Notes: generated by a model not told the origin, from the sequence alone. A stretch of DNA of 64,000 nucleotides from Hyphomonas sp. CY54-11-8 (GCF_000682735.1 NZ_AWFD01000001.1:310001-374000), one strand, 5' to 3'. Counted from the first letter of the stretch, positions 54,090 through 61,501 are shown. Translations and numbers: made by a program.

Positions 54090-55457
54090 CTGGAAATCCT
54101 GACCCTGTTGCCGCCGGTGCTGGCAATTCTCGTCGCCGCCGTGTCGCGGAATGTCTATGTCGCGCTCGGGCTTGGCCTGGTCGCGTCAGAAACCCTGATC
54201 GCGGGCGGCAATCCGGTGCTCGGCTCGCTGATGTCCGCCGAGCGCTCCGTGCAGGTTCTGACCGATGCGGGCAATGCGCGGGTGCTGGTTTTTTGTTTGC
54301 TGATCGGCGCGTTGATTGTGTTCATGCGGGAATCCGGCGGCGTCGATGCCACGGTCGGCCTGCTGGACCGCAAGGGCCTGACCTCCACGCCGCGACGCGC
54401 AGGGCTCGCTCCAGCAATCGCCGGTACGCTGGTCTTCGTGGAGACCAATGTCAGCCTGCTCAGCTCCGGCGTTCTGGGGCGGCGCCTGTTCGACACCCAT
54501 GGCCTGTCCCGTGAGCGCCTCGCCTATGTCATCGACTCCACGTCCGCGCCCGTGTCGGCCCTGATCCTGCTGAACGGCTGGGGTGCCTACGTGCTGACGC
54601 TGGTGCAGCCCTACTATGGCGAGCAGAGCCTCGGTGTCGTCGCGGGCACGGTGATGTGGAACGCCTATGCGCTGCTGACGCTGGCGGGCGTGTTCCTGAC
54701 CGTCACGCTGAACCGCACTTTCGGCCCCATGCGCATTGCAGATCTTGAGGCGCGGCCGGGCGCGGCGGAGCTGGAAACGGTGGACCATACGCCGGCCAAT
54801 CGGGCGGTTCATATGTGGCTGCCTTTGCTGGTGATGGTTGCAGGGTCCATCGGGTTCATGGCGTGGACGGGGAAGGGCAACATGCTGGCCGGGAGCGGCA
54901 GCCTGTCGATCCTGTGGGGCGTGTGCGTGGCGATCGCGCTGGCCGCTATGATGCTGTGGGCCGGTAAGGTTTTCACCGGCGCGGAGATCCAGGAACGCTT
55001 CTTCCGCGGCATCGGCGAGATGGTGCCGCCGGTGACCGTTTTGCTGCTGGCCATTGCCTTCGGGGCGAGTCTGAAAGCGCTGGGCACGGGCACCTACATG
55101 GCTGGAATCGTTTCGGATTACCTGCCGGCGGCGATGGTGCCGATGGCGGTGTTCATTGTTGCGGGCGTGACCGCGTTCATGACCGGGACGAGCTGGGGGA
55201 CGTTCGGGATCATGGTGCCGATCGCGATGCCGGTGGCGCAGGCGGTGGGTTTTCCGCCGGAGCTGATGCTGGCGGCGGTGATCGGGGGCGGCGTCTTCGG
55301 CGACCATTGCTCGCCCATCTCCGACACGACCGTCATCGCAAGTCTTGCTGCAGGATGCGACCATGTCCGCCATGTTGCGACGCAGCTGCCCTATGCCGTG
55401 GCGGCGGGCGCGATCACCTCGGTGATCTACCTTTTCGCGGGCCTCGCGCTCAGCTGA
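54090..55457 (+). CDS. NhaC-family Na+/H+ antiporter
   Basis: About 455 aa, 10-12 membrane helices. Family landmarks are LLPPVLAILVAAVSRNVYVA, FVETNVSLLSSGVLGR, DSTSAPVSALILLNGWGAY, TAFMTGTSWGTFGIMVPIA and GGGVFGDHCSPISDTTVIAS. No ATG or GTG is available near the N-terminus. By homology translation begins near CTG 54090 (EILTLLPP), which has AAAGGGG 6 nt upstream, or at TTG 54108. This rare start is worth checking. It ends before a terminator. Confidence 0.88.
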   Translation: MEILTLLPPVLAILVAAVSRNVYVALGLGLVASETLIAGGNPVLGSLMSAERSVQVLTDAGNARVLVFCLLIGALIVFMRESGGVDATVGLLDRKGLTSTPRRAGLAPAIAGTLVFVETNVSLLSSGVLGRRLFDTHGLSRERLAYVIDSTSAPVSALILLNGWGAYVLTLVQPYYGEQSLGVVAGTVMWNAYALLTLAGVFLTVTLNRTFGPMRIADLEARPGAAELETVDHTPANRAVHMWLPLLVMVAGSIGFMAWTGKGNMLAGSGSLSILWGVCVAIALAAMMLWAGKVFTGAEIQERFFRGIGEMVPPVTVLLLAIAFGASLKALGTGTYMAGIVSDYLPAAMVPMAVFIVAGVTAFMTGTSWGTFGIMVPIAMPVAQAVGFPPELMLAAVIGGGVFGDHCSPISDTTVIASLAAGCDHVRHVATQLPYAVAAGAITSVIYLFAGLALS

Positions 55458-55498
55458 TCCGTACACACAGCAAGGCCAGAACAGAAACCGGAACAGAA

Positions 55499-55528
55499 AA
55501 AGGCGCCCTCCCGGAGGAGGACGCCTTT
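55499..55528 (-). terminator. intrinsic terminator, stronger for minus-strand RNA
   Basis: 7-bp stem AAAGGCG / CGCCTTT (55499-55505 with 55522-55528), a c/a mismatch, then CCTCC / GGAGG with a CGGA loop. On the minus strand it is followed by a T5 run, so it could end a transcript from the structured region to the right. It may also end nhaC. Confidence 0.7.
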
Positions 55529-55529
55529 C

Positions 55530-56040
55530 CTGGTGTTTCGAATCGGACTACCGAGACACTGTGCTAGCACTCGTTGTCGGTCTTCTTCCACACCGAGGCA
55601 GAGTCTGGTCCGCTTGCACGGGCCTTCATCTTACCCCTGTCGGACCCGGCCGGTCGCCTGCTCGTCTTGGGAACGGGCTGGCGCCCATGGCCGTCGTCCG
55701 CGGCTCCGCAGCATCCCGGGCGATGCCTCACGTCACCTGTACGCCGCTGATATCCTTCAGGTTATTCTCCAAGTTGCCTTGGCGGATTTCCATCCGTGCT
55801 TCAGCTTTGCCACCATGCTTCGGATCGCGCTCCGGTCATGGCCTACAGCCTTTCCTTGCGGGGTCTAGCTCCCCTCCGGAATACGCCGCCTGCTTTGTCC
55901 CTTCATCCCGCCGGGCCCTTTGCGCCGCTGCTCTCACAGCCTTGCTCCTGACCCGGATTGATCCGGGGGCGACGTGCTCTGCCTCCGTCCGTTGGCGGGT
56001 CTGCTCCCGCCGGGTTTCGTTGGCTTAACGAAACGATCTC
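55530..56040 (-). ncRNA. candidate structured RNA, class not recognised
   Basis: About 510 nt with no credible protein on either strand. On the minus strand there are many tight hairpins: GTTTCGTT / AACGAAAC (56014-56034), GGCGGG / CCCGCC (55994-56011), CCCGGA-TCAA-TCCGGG (55952-55967), and two back-to-back stems capped by GNRA tetraloops, CGGAT-GGAA-ATCCG (55783-55796) and CCAAG-GCAA-CTTGG (55769-55782). A TTGACA -35 candidate lies at 56067-56072 and an intrinsic terminator at 55499-55528. GNRA-rich packing resembles group II introns or RNase P-type RNAs, but no hallmark (domain V, tmRNA tag, RNase P core) was found. Confidence 0.5.
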
Positions 56041-56186
56041 ACCAAAATTCGCCTGAGTCGAGTCCTTGTCAAAAATTTTTCATGCTTGACGGGAAGAATT
56101 CCACAGGTTCTGGATCGTCTGTGAAATTGTTGCACTGCACACGGATCATGCCCCTGAAAAAGGGGGGGTGGATAACCCGCCCCAAA

Positions 56187-56231
56187 ACACCATGAAGAAC
56201 GCCATGAATACACCGTGTATACACCATGTAT
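56187..56231 (+). repeat. four 11-12 bp imperfect tandem repeats upstream of HTH gene
   Basis: Units ACACCATGAAG, AACGCCATGAAT, ACACCGTGTAT and ACACCATGTAT follow each other at one helical turn each. The last two give 13-bp palindromes ATACACCGTGTAT (56208-56220) and ATACACCATGTAT (56219-56231). They end 56 bp before the ATG at 56288 and look like an operator array. Confidence 0.55.
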
Positions 56232-56287
56232 GGCGCCCACCTGGCACCTGAATTCGCCAGATAGGCCCCCGTGACAGTCTCTGCGCC

Positions 56288-56902
56288 ATGACAGAGCACC
56301 AGGACAACAGACCGAAAAAGACGCGCTATCGCCGCCCGAAAGCAGAGCTTGACGCCTTGCGCGGCGAGAGCCTCGCCAGCATCCGGGCGCGCCTTCAGAT
56401 ACCGGAGTCGACCCTCACCGGCTGGGCCCGGCAGGACGGCTACCGCCAGCAGGATCTGAAAGCCCGCGCCGAGGCAGAAGCCCAGAAAGACGCCGAAGCC
56501 GCGCGCGGGGAGGGGGCGGGCGAGATCGAAGCCATCCGCCAGCAGGCGGGCGAGCTGTGGGCGATGTGTGAGGAGATGCAGGACCGGCCCACCACCGGCG
56601 CCCGGCGGCAGGTGGACCTCGCCCGCGTCCTCTCCTTTGGCCGCGCCGGCACGGGCGAGATGGAGCGGTTCCGCAATCGGGCTGCCGTGATTGTACGCCA
56701 GAAAGGCCTCGAACGGGTGATGGCAACTGCCCGGCGCATCAATGAGGAGGCCGGAGCCGCCCGCACCGCCCGCGAAGCCGCAGGCTTGCCGCCACTGCCC
56801 CCGCCAGAGCCCAAGCCCTGGTCAAAGGAAGAGGCCGACGCCTTCTACGCAGAACTCCGCGAAAAGGGCGGCATCATGGAGCAGGCTCACCATATTTGGT
56901 GA
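56288..56902 (+). CDS. phage-like HTH protein, 3' end displaced by transposon insertion
   Basis: The open frame is 204 aa. An N-terminal HTH (residues 15-50: RYRRPKAELDALRGESLASI, RARLQIPESTLTGWARQDGY) resembles small-terminase or transposase-type DNA-binding domains. It is followed by a helical charged region and a Pro-rich hinge. From codon 194 on, the protein is encoded by the transposon terminal repeat (GIMEQAHHIW). Without the insertion the frame continues at 61544 to a stop at 61674-61676, giving a 237-aa protein. Precise function unknown. Confidence 0.65.
   Translation: MTEHQDNRPKKTRYRRPKAELDALRGESLASIRARLQIPESTLTGWARQDGYRQQDLKARAEAEAQKDAEAARGEGAGEIEAIRQQAGELWAMCEEMQDRPTTGARRQVDLARVLSFGRAGTGEMERFRNRAAVIVRQKGLERVMATARRINEEAGAARTAREAAGLPPLPPPEPKPWSKEEADAFYAELREKGGIMEQAHHIW
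56861..56868. repeat. left target-site duplication GAAAAGGG
   Basis: 8-bp direct repeat immediately outside the left terminal repeat, identical to 61536-61543. Eight bp is the usual IS1595-family duplication length. Confidence 0.85.
56869..56902 (+). repeat. left terminal inverted repeat, 34 bp
   Basis: Starts CGGCATCATGGAGCAGG and ends TCACCATATTTGGTGA. It matches the reverse complement of 61502-61535 at all 34 positions; similarity stops at the next base. The inner 16 bp (56887-56902) is itself a palindrome found elsewhere in the element. Confidence 0.92.
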
Positions 56903-57114
56903 TCTATAAATGACGCCAGATCAAGGATGTTTTCAGAAGCCAAGACCTCGAGCCTGCGCTTTAGGGAGTCAGCAGGCCCGGTCAGTTGGTTCTCAGCAAT
57001 CCGGAAACGTATTTTGACTTCTGCATGAGTGAGGAAGTTGACAAATGTAACCGTTACGTCCCGATCTTCCAGATCTACACTGACTGAATCGAACGCCCAT
57101 AATTGTTGCCTCAC
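56887..57114 (-). CDS. small hypothetical passenger protein, C-terminus in terminal repeat
   Basis: 75 aa from GTG 57114 with GGGAGG 6 nt upstream. The sequence RQQLWAFDSVSVDLEDRDVT, VTFVNFLTHAEVKIRFRI looks like a small mixed alpha/beta protein. The last residues (HQIW) and the stop codon lie in the inverted repeat. Not recognised. Confidence 0.6.
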   Translation of the reverse strand: MRQQLWAFDSVSVDLEDRDVTVTFVNFLTHAEVKIRFRIAENQLTGPADSLKRRLEVLASENILDLASFIDHQIW

Positions 57115-57310
57115 CCTAACCCTCCCAAAATGGGAAAGTTTCTATAAATATTCACCTGTCAGGGGAATCATCAAAGGGTAATACACAGGGCTGCCGGAGC
57201 TAAAAGCACAGCCAAGACGCCAGCCCGCACCCACCATGGCGGATCGGGTGGGGTATAGTCCGGTTCCGAGTTCCATCCCACGGGCGACCCCGATGCGGTC
57301 TTGCCATGGT

Positions 57311-57820
57311 TCAGACGTGCTTGGCGGTCCCGACATAGGCGAAGAAACGCTCCTCCAAAGCCATCTTGGCGACCTTGAAGCTCCCAGCAGCCAGCGAGAA
57401 TATGATCGTGACTGGGATCATCTCGATCATAAGGAACAGCGAGGCGATCGGGTTAGAGCCGAGCACGCAGGCGACGTTGAGGTCCAGGAACCGTTGACCG
57501 AGCGGGTGGGCACGCAACTTCCGGTAAGCCGGTGTGTAGCTGAGCCCATTTGCGCCAATGATTTTCGAGAGTCCAAAATACACCGTAATTGGGACAACCA
57601 TCACTACCAGCACAATCGGCAGGTGCCATTTGAAGGCATCGTCTAGCAGGTCGTTGATGATTTCGGCCTGCTCTTCGTCAACCGTCTCATCTTCCAGCAG
57701 CTCGCGACCGAGATCCGCGAACTCCATGCGGACAGGGCGCATAGCGCGGTGCCACAACAATTGTGCGACCGGAACCAGCATCAACACGGCCAGCAGGATG
57801 TAACCTATGGTGTCAGTCAT
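57311..57820 (-). CDS. passenger membrane protein
   Basis: 169 aa with three hydrophobic segments (MTDTIGYILLAVLMLVPVAQ; KWHLPIVLVVMVVPITVYFG; SLFLMIEMIPVTIIFSLAAG) around an acidic loop (LLEDETVDEEQAEIINDLLD). Its ATG overlaps the stop of the upstream 85-aa membrane protein (ATGA at 57817-57820), so the two are translationally coupled. No homologue recognised. Confidence 0.65.
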   Translation of the reverse strand: MTDTIGYILLAVLMLVPVAQLLWHRAMRPVRMEFADLGRELLEDETVDEEQAEIINDLLDDAFKWHLPIVLVVMVVPITVYFGLSKIIGANGLSYTPAYRKLRAHPLGQRFLDLNVACVLGSNPIASLFLMIEMIPVTIIFSLAAGSFKVAKMALEERFFAYVGTAKHV

Positions 57821-58074
57821 CTACGTTTTTTCCCAGCACGGGGACCTTTCCTCGGACGACGCCGTTTGTCAAATTCGATCTGATCGACTTTGTCCACAGC
57901 ATCGTGGCAGATGTATGAGATAAGGATGAAAACCACACTTGCTACCACACCTAGTGCGGGGTTCCGCTTCAAGAATCCGTTAACCGCATCCCACTGGCCA
58001 CAAACCGTGAGGAAGACGATTGTCCCACCAAAATAGGTGAAATAGCTCAAAAGAGCCTTGTTCCAGGCACTCAT
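57817..58074 (-). CDS. small passenger membrane protein
   Basis: 85 aa. Two hydrophobic helices (YFTYFGGTIVFLTVCG; PALGVVASVVFILISYICHD) and a strongly basic C-terminus (FDKRRRPRKGPRAGKKRR). Transcribed together with the next, overlapping gene. The AGCGGTT...AACCGCT inverted repeat at 58141-58173 lies upstream. Function unknown. Confidence 0.65.
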   Translation of the reverse strand: MSAWNKALLSYFTYFGGTIVFLTVCGQWDAVNGFLKRNPALGVVASVVFILISYICHDAVDKVDQIEFDKRRRPRKGPRAGKKRR

Positions 58075-58140
58075 ACCGCGCGCATCCTCCCTGCGGAGAA
58101 CGGTTGTGTCGCAGATTCGACAACTATTTCAAGGTCTACC

Positions 58141-58173
58141 AGCGGTTGACGTTACCGTAACCTCGGAACCGCT
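58141..58173. repeat. inverted repeat upstream of membrane passenger pair
   Basis: AGCGGTT (58141-58147) and AACCGCT (58167-58173) flank a second palindrome GTTACCGTAAC (58151-58161). Possible operator for the minus-strand operon. Confidence 0.4.
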
Positions 58174-58255
58174 GGAGCAGCCGAATTTTCAACTCGCACA
58201 TGTTGTGTTCTGACGATCCGAAAGCACAATATATCGTGCCACCAACGCTGCGGGA

Positions 58256-58534
58256 TTATGCAAGAGGCGGAAGGTTCAGCGCTTCGCGGCACTGCAGCAG
58301 GAAGGCGGCAGAAAATCCACCGCGGCTGATCTTATTCTCTAAGCCGCGCGCACTTATCTCTATACCCATGGCATTCAGCTTTTCCGCCAATGCTTCGTAG
58401 TCATTCTCGGTTTCTTTGAGCATTGCGCGAAGCAGATCTTTTGCGCGCTTTTCATACTCGACGTTTATTTCGAGCGACTTCCGCGCCTCCGGCTTCGGAG
58501 GCGGGCTGGCCTTCAGCTTTGACTTAACGGGCAA
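58256..58534 (-). CDS. DUF6471-like DNA-binding candidate
   Basis: 92 aa. The conserved part RAKDLLRAMLKETENDYEAL, AEKLNAMGIEISARGLENKI, SRGGFSAAFLLQCREAL matches DUF6471 proteins, which look like HTH regulators. TTG 58534 is the likely start: GGAGG lies 5 nt upstream, whereas an ATG at 58558 lies inside the palindrome. A copy of the element's 16-bp palindrome sits 18-33 nt upstream. It is divergent from the transposase, so it is the best candidate for the repressor. Confidence 0.7.
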   Translation of the reverse strand: MPVKSKLKASPPPKPEARKSLEINVEYEKRAKDLLRAMLKETENDYEALAEKLNAMGIEISARGLENKISRGGFSAAFLLQCREALNLPPLA

Positions 58535-58551
58535 GTGCACCTCCAAACAAA

Positions 58552-58567
58552 TCACCATATTCGGTGA
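58552..58567. promoter_or_regulatory. operator palindrome copy at DUF6471-like gene
   Basis: TCACCATATTCGGTGA, one mismatch from the terminal-repeat copy. It overlaps the leader or promoter of the DUF6471-like gene. Confidence 0.65.
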
Positions 58568-58609
58568 AAATAACACTTGACTTGATAGGCGTCCACCCTC
58601 ATACATAAA

Positions 58610-58625
58610 TCACCAAATATGGTGA
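58610..58625. promoter_or_regulatory. operator palindrome copy at transposase gene
   Basis: TCACCAAATATGGTGA, identical to the terminal-repeat copies, 7 nt before the transposase ATG. A TTGACT...TACATA promoter candidate lies just upstream (about 58578-58608), so occupation would block transcription or translation. Confidence 0.7.
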
Positions 58626-58632
58626 TTAAGAG

Positions 58633-59595
58633 ATGGCCCAACACTTCCTTCATTCCCCCGCCGCAAAGACACTCTCACTGGCGAAAGTCCTGCGTATGCC
58701 GGACCAGGAAGCGGAAACCTCATTCCGCATGATCCGCTGGGCCGATACGGACGGGGAGCCCGTTTGCCCTGAGTGTGGTTGCCTCGAACACTACAATCTG
58801 AAGAGCCGCCCTGTCTGGAAGTGCAAGGGTTGCGCAAAGCAGTTCAGCCTGACCAGCGGCACGATTTTCCACAGCCGCAAGCTGAGCGTTCGTGACATTC
58901 TTGGCGCAATCGCAATATTCGTGAACGGAGCAAAGGGTTATTCCGCCCTGCAACTGTCCCGTGACTTGTGCGTCGATTACAAGACCGCCTTTGTCCTTCT
59001 GCACAAGTGCCGCGAGGCAATAGGGCTGGCCCGTGAGGCGGGGGCGCTCAGCGGTGATGTGGAAGTCGATGGTGCTTACTTCGGCGGCTATGTGAAGCCT
59101 GCCAACAATCGTGCAGACCGCAAGGACCGCCGCAAGAAGATCCACCAGTCAGGAAAGCGCCAGGTTGTGGTTGCGCTTCGCCAGCGCGAAGGCCGGACCC
59201 TTACTTTCATCGCTCAGAATGAAGCTGAAGGCGTCACACACGCCCGCGCCAACGTCGCCGCAGGCGCCACCATTCACGCGGACGAAGCCGCACATTGGGA
59301 CAAGCTGGCTGCTCACTTCCCGATAAAGCGGATCAACCACCAGCAGGCCTATTCGATGGACGGCGCTTGCACCAATCAGGCTGAGAGCTTCTTCAGCCGT
59401 GTCCGCCGCGCCGAGATTGGCGTTCATCACCACATCGCAGGCCGTTACCTCAACGCCTACGCGACGGAACTGGCATGGCGCGAGGACGCCCGCCGCGTCT
59501 CTAATGGCAATCAGTTCGCAATGCTGGTCAGCGCCGCAACCATTGCACCGAAGTCTACTCAGTGGTGTGGGTACTGGCAAAATCGGCGGGCATGA
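58633..59595 (+). CDS. IS1595-family (ISXO2-like) transposase
   Basis: 320 aa. The N-terminal zinc ribbon has CPECGC (45-50) and CKGC (64-67). The HTH-like region is GYSALQLSRDLCVDYKTAFV. The DDE/N catalytic core has Asp in GDVEVDGAYFGGY, Asp in TIHADEAAHWD and the third residue region in ACTNQAESFFSRVRRAEIG. No frameshift or truncation is seen, so it is likely active. The stop codon lies in the loop of a hairpin terminator. Confidence 0.93.
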   Translation: MAQHFLHSPAAKTLSLAKVLRMPDQEAETSFRMIRWADTDGEPVCPECGCLEHYNLKSRPVWKCKGCAKQFSLTSGTIFHSRKLSVRDILGAIAIFVNGAKGYSALQLSRDLCVDYKTAFVLLHKCREAIGLAREAGALSGDVEVDGAYFGGYVKPANNRADRKDRRKKIHQSGKRQVVVALRQREGRTLTFIAQNEAEGVTHARANVAAGATIHADEAAHWDKLAAHFPIKRINHQQAYSMDGACTNQAESFFSRVRRAEIGVHHHIAGRYLNAYATELAWREDARRVSNGNQFAMLVSAATIAPKSTQWCGYWQNRRA

Positions 59596-59606
59596 AGCCC
59601 GCCGAT
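59582..59606 (+). terminator. hairpin at transposase stop codon
   Basis: 10-bp stem ATCGGCGGGC / GCCCGCCGAT (59582-59591 with 59597-59606); the stop TGA (59593-59595) is in the 5-nt loop. No T-run follows. Confidence 0.6.
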
Positions 59607-59615
59607 CCCGATTGC

Positions 59616-59924
59616 CTATGCGGCAGCCTGCAGAAACTGCCGTCCCTGCTCAGTGATCGCCAGCCCATCAGGAACTGGCTTAAGGAAGCCCTTGCAAATG
59701 AAGTTGCTGGGCACCTGCCGGTGACTGTTGATGTTCCTCACGCGTTGCTCCCAGCGCAGTTCAGAAGGCCGCGTAGAAGACGGTTCACAGTCGTTTGCAG
59801 AAAGATTGACAGTCTCGGGCAACCGCGTGAGAAGCTGTCGATAGGTGGCAGCGCCTGATGGCCGTGAAGCCAGAAGGCGCATGGTCGCGAGCGCCAAGTC
59901 GCGCTCTGATGTGTAAGGTTTCAT
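59616..59924 (-). CDS. passenger winged-helix-like protein
   Basis: 102 aa from ATG 59924, with AAGGG 8 nt upstream. The C-terminal half WEQRVRNINSHRQVPSNFIC, KGFLKPVPDGLAITEQGRQF resembles the winged-helix module of small alphaproteobacterial hypothetical and restriction-associated proteins. Its leader contains three related arms that can form alternative hairpins. Function unknown. Confidence 0.65.
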   Translation of the reverse strand: MKPYTSERDLALATMRLLASRPSGAATYRQLLTRLPETVNLSANDCEPSSTRPSELRWEQRVRNINSHRQVPSNFICKGFLKPVPDGLAITEQGRQFLQAAA

Positions 59925-59930
59925 TAGAAA

Positions 59931-59974
59931 ACCCTTGCCATAAGGGGGCAAGGGTGATTCAATCCACCCTTGCC
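59931..59974 (-). promoter_or_regulatory. leader with mutually exclusive hairpins at the RBS
   Basis: Read on the minus strand, 5' to 3': GGCAAGGGTG (59974-59965), then CACCCTTGCC (59956-59947), then GGCAAGGGT (59939-59931), which contains the RBS. The middle block can pair perfectly with either the first arm (10 bp, RBS free) or the third arm (9 bp, RBS sequestered). Confidence 0.5.
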
Positions 59975-60004
59975 GGTTAATGGTACTAGCTAATAGCCCG
60001 CATT

Positions 60005-60034
60005 AAGACCGCGCCTTCCTAGGGGTGCGGTCTT
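60005..60034. terminator. terminator-like hairpin
   Basis: Stem AAGACCGC / GCGGTCTT (60005-60012 with 60027-60034), followed by TCGTCGTTTT. Either the end of a small plus-strand RNA or an insulating terminator. Confidence 0.45.
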
Positions 60035-60215
60035 CGTCGTTTTAGGCCCGTCGCGCGCTGCGTAGCGTCACACGCTAGGGCTAATCCCGTATCGTCATTC
60101 ACGCCTCCTTTCTGCGCCGCGATTCGCGCCGCATGATGATTAACGGCAACTTCGAAACAGGAGTCAACACCTTTTCCGCCTCGTGCGAGGTGACCAGCCC
60201 TCTCCGGGCAAGTTT

Positions 60216-60272
60216 TTGCTTGCAAATACCAAGCAATGATGGGATTTTTAAAAACTTGCTTATAAAGCAATA
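60216..60272. promoter_or_regulatory. TTGCTT/AAGCAA operator-like repeats
   Basis: TTGCTT (60216-60221) with AAGCAA (60231-60236), and TTGCTTATAAAGCAA (60258-60272), a perfect palindrome 19 nt before ATG 60292. AT-rich context suits the promoter of the 60292-61008 gene. Confidence 0.4.
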
Positions 60273-60291
60273 TTTTTAAGTGGAGAAGCTT

Positions 60292-61008
60292 ATGCCCCGT
60301 CCAAGAAGTCCGTCGTATCCAAATTTCTCATTAGAACAGGCACTTAGCCGTATCGAGAAGGCCTACGAACAAGACAGAACCAACACTCTGGATAGAGAAA
60401 CCCTCGCCAATCACATTGGCTACAGCGGAATTAGTGGAGCTTCGGACAAGGCCATTGCTACATTGTTCCAATACGGCCTGATTGAAAAAGTCAGTAAAGG
60501 CGAAGTGCAGGTTTCCAGGCTCGCAGTGGACTGCCTTTATCCGGACCCGGACGAAGGGAATGCTGCCGCCCTGCAAGAAGCGGCATTTAATCCAGAGCTT
60601 TTCGCGCACCTAAAGGAGAGGTTCCCTGACAGGCCGTCTGAGAGTGCGCTTAAATCCTATCTGAAGAGAGAAGGATTTGTGGAGCGTGCAATCAATCCTG
60701 CTGTGTCTGCCTACTTGGAAACTTGCTCATTTTTAGAGCTAAAGAATGCTTACGAAAGCGCTGGAGCGTTGAAGCCAGAGGCGCCAATATCGTCTCAATC
60801 AACAAGAACAGAGGCGCAACAACCCATGCAGACAGCAGTCCCTACGCCTGCCCAGAATTTCTCAGGTCCGTCCTACACGTTTGCAGATGGACGTGTGGTT
60901 CTATCGGGCACGATCCGCAACCGGCAAGATGCCGAACAACTCGAAACGTTCATTAAGGCCGTTATGCCCATGCTGACAGAAGAAAGCTCGGACAAGACTA
61001 AGGATTAG
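60292..61008 (+). CDS. passenger hypothetical DNA-binding protein
   Basis: 238 aa from ATG 60292 with GGAG 7 nt upstream (GTG 60280 is possible). The N-terminal MPRPRSPSYPNFSLEQALSR, then TLANHIGYSGISGASDKAIA, TLFQYGLIEK forms a winged helix-like unit seen in related hypothetical proteins. A Gln/Pro linker (about 170-195) leads to a small C-terminal domain (TFADGRVVLSGTIRNRQDAE). Lower GC than host genes. Its end overlaps the convergent gene by 11 bp. Confidence 0.7.
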   Translation: MPRPRSPSYPNFSLEQALSRIEKAYEQDRTNTLDRETLANHIGYSGISGASDKAIATLFQYGLIEKVSKGEVQVSRLAVDCLYPDPDEGNAAALQEAAFNPELFAHLKERFPDRPSESALKSYLKREGFVERAINPAVSAYLETCSFLELKNAYESAGALKPEAPISSQSTRTEAQQPMQTAVPTPAQNFSGPSYTFADGRVVLSGTIRNRQDAEQLETFIKAVMPMLTEESSDKTKD

Positions 61009-61465
61009 CGATTCGCCAAAGCTTATAAGGCCCATACGCCCCGTGATCCGTGGTTTGCCCCGCGCACTCCACCAGATCCTGCTTTAGCGCGTCTTTTATT
61101 GCGGAACTGACGCTGCTTCGGACTTTGTTGATGGTTTTTAGGTCTTCGCCCATACCGCATTCTCGCGCCCAAAGCTCGGCAAGTTGGCGCGAGGTCAGAG
61201 GCTCGGAGGCATCGCGCAAGGTCGCCAGGAGAAAGCGCTTTATACCGGTTCGGCGAGGCGGCTTCCTCTTATCTGCAAATTCCCTAGCGGCTTCTGTCTC
61301 TGCGGACGGATCAAACAGCGTGATGACCGCTGCAATCTGATCAATCCCGGCGCTCAGGCGTTTAATTTCATCTTTGTGCCACTCGCGGAGCTGGGTAAGC
61401 TCTTTATGCTTGGCAACGAGACCAGCAACAGTATTTGGGCGGTCGTATTCAGTTTCGTGCGTCAT
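60998..61465 (-). CDS. passenger coiled-coil/winged-helix protein
   Basis: 155 aa. An N-terminal coiled coil (VAKHKELTQLREWHKDEIKR, LSAGIDQIAAVITLF) and a C-terminal winged helix (FLLATLRDASEPLTSRQLAE, KVRSSVSSAIKDALKQDLVE). A diverged copy of the element's palindrome (61475-61490) lies 9 nt upstream of the ATG, with the right terminal repeat behind it. Function unknown. Confidence 0.7.
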   Translation of the reverse strand: MTHETEYDRPNTVAGLVAKHKELTQLREWHKDEIKRLSAGIDQIAAVITLFDPSAETEAAREFADKRKPPRRTGIKRFLLATLRDASEPLTSRQLAELWARECGMGEDLKTINKVRSSVSSAIKDALKQDLVECAGQTTDHGAYGPYKLWRIANP

Positions 61466-61474
61466 GAATTGAAA

Positions 61475-61490
61475 TCACCATAAAAGGTGA
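61475..61490. promoter_or_regulatory. operator palindrome copy, diverged
   Basis: TCACCATAAAAGGTGA, two mismatches from the consensus, 9 nt upstream of ATG 61465 and 11 bp from the right terminal repeat copy (61502-61517). Confidence 0.55.
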
Positions 61491-61501
61491 ATCAAATCAA
61501 G

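Larger units (their letters stand above)
59975..60291. other. intergenic region within transposon
   Basis: 317 bp without a gene. It holds a terminator-like hairpin AAGACCGC / GCGGTCTT at 60005-60034, then an AT-rich promoter region with TTGCTT-ATA-AAGCAA (60258-60272) and TTGCTT-N9-AAGCAA (60216-60236), possible operators for the next gene. Confidence 0.45.

Noticed and set aside
53545..54102. Frames with poly-Arg or poly-Gly runs opposite the proline tract
   Set aside because: They are the antisense readings of the 23-proline codons of the caspase lipoprotein.
55561..56028. 155-codon plus-strand ORF through the structured region
   Set aside because: No RBS, no recognisable protein features, and it runs antisense to a series of stable hairpins.
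55530..56040. Permuted tmRNA (ssrA), a common island integration site
   Set aside because: No tag sequence encoding ANDN, no GGGG/CCA acceptor arms and no T-arm next to a CCA were found on either strand.
57142..57336. 64-codon minus-strand ORF between passenger genes
   Set aside because: No RBS, Pro/Gly-rich low-complexity start, and no fit with the compact coupled operon next to it.
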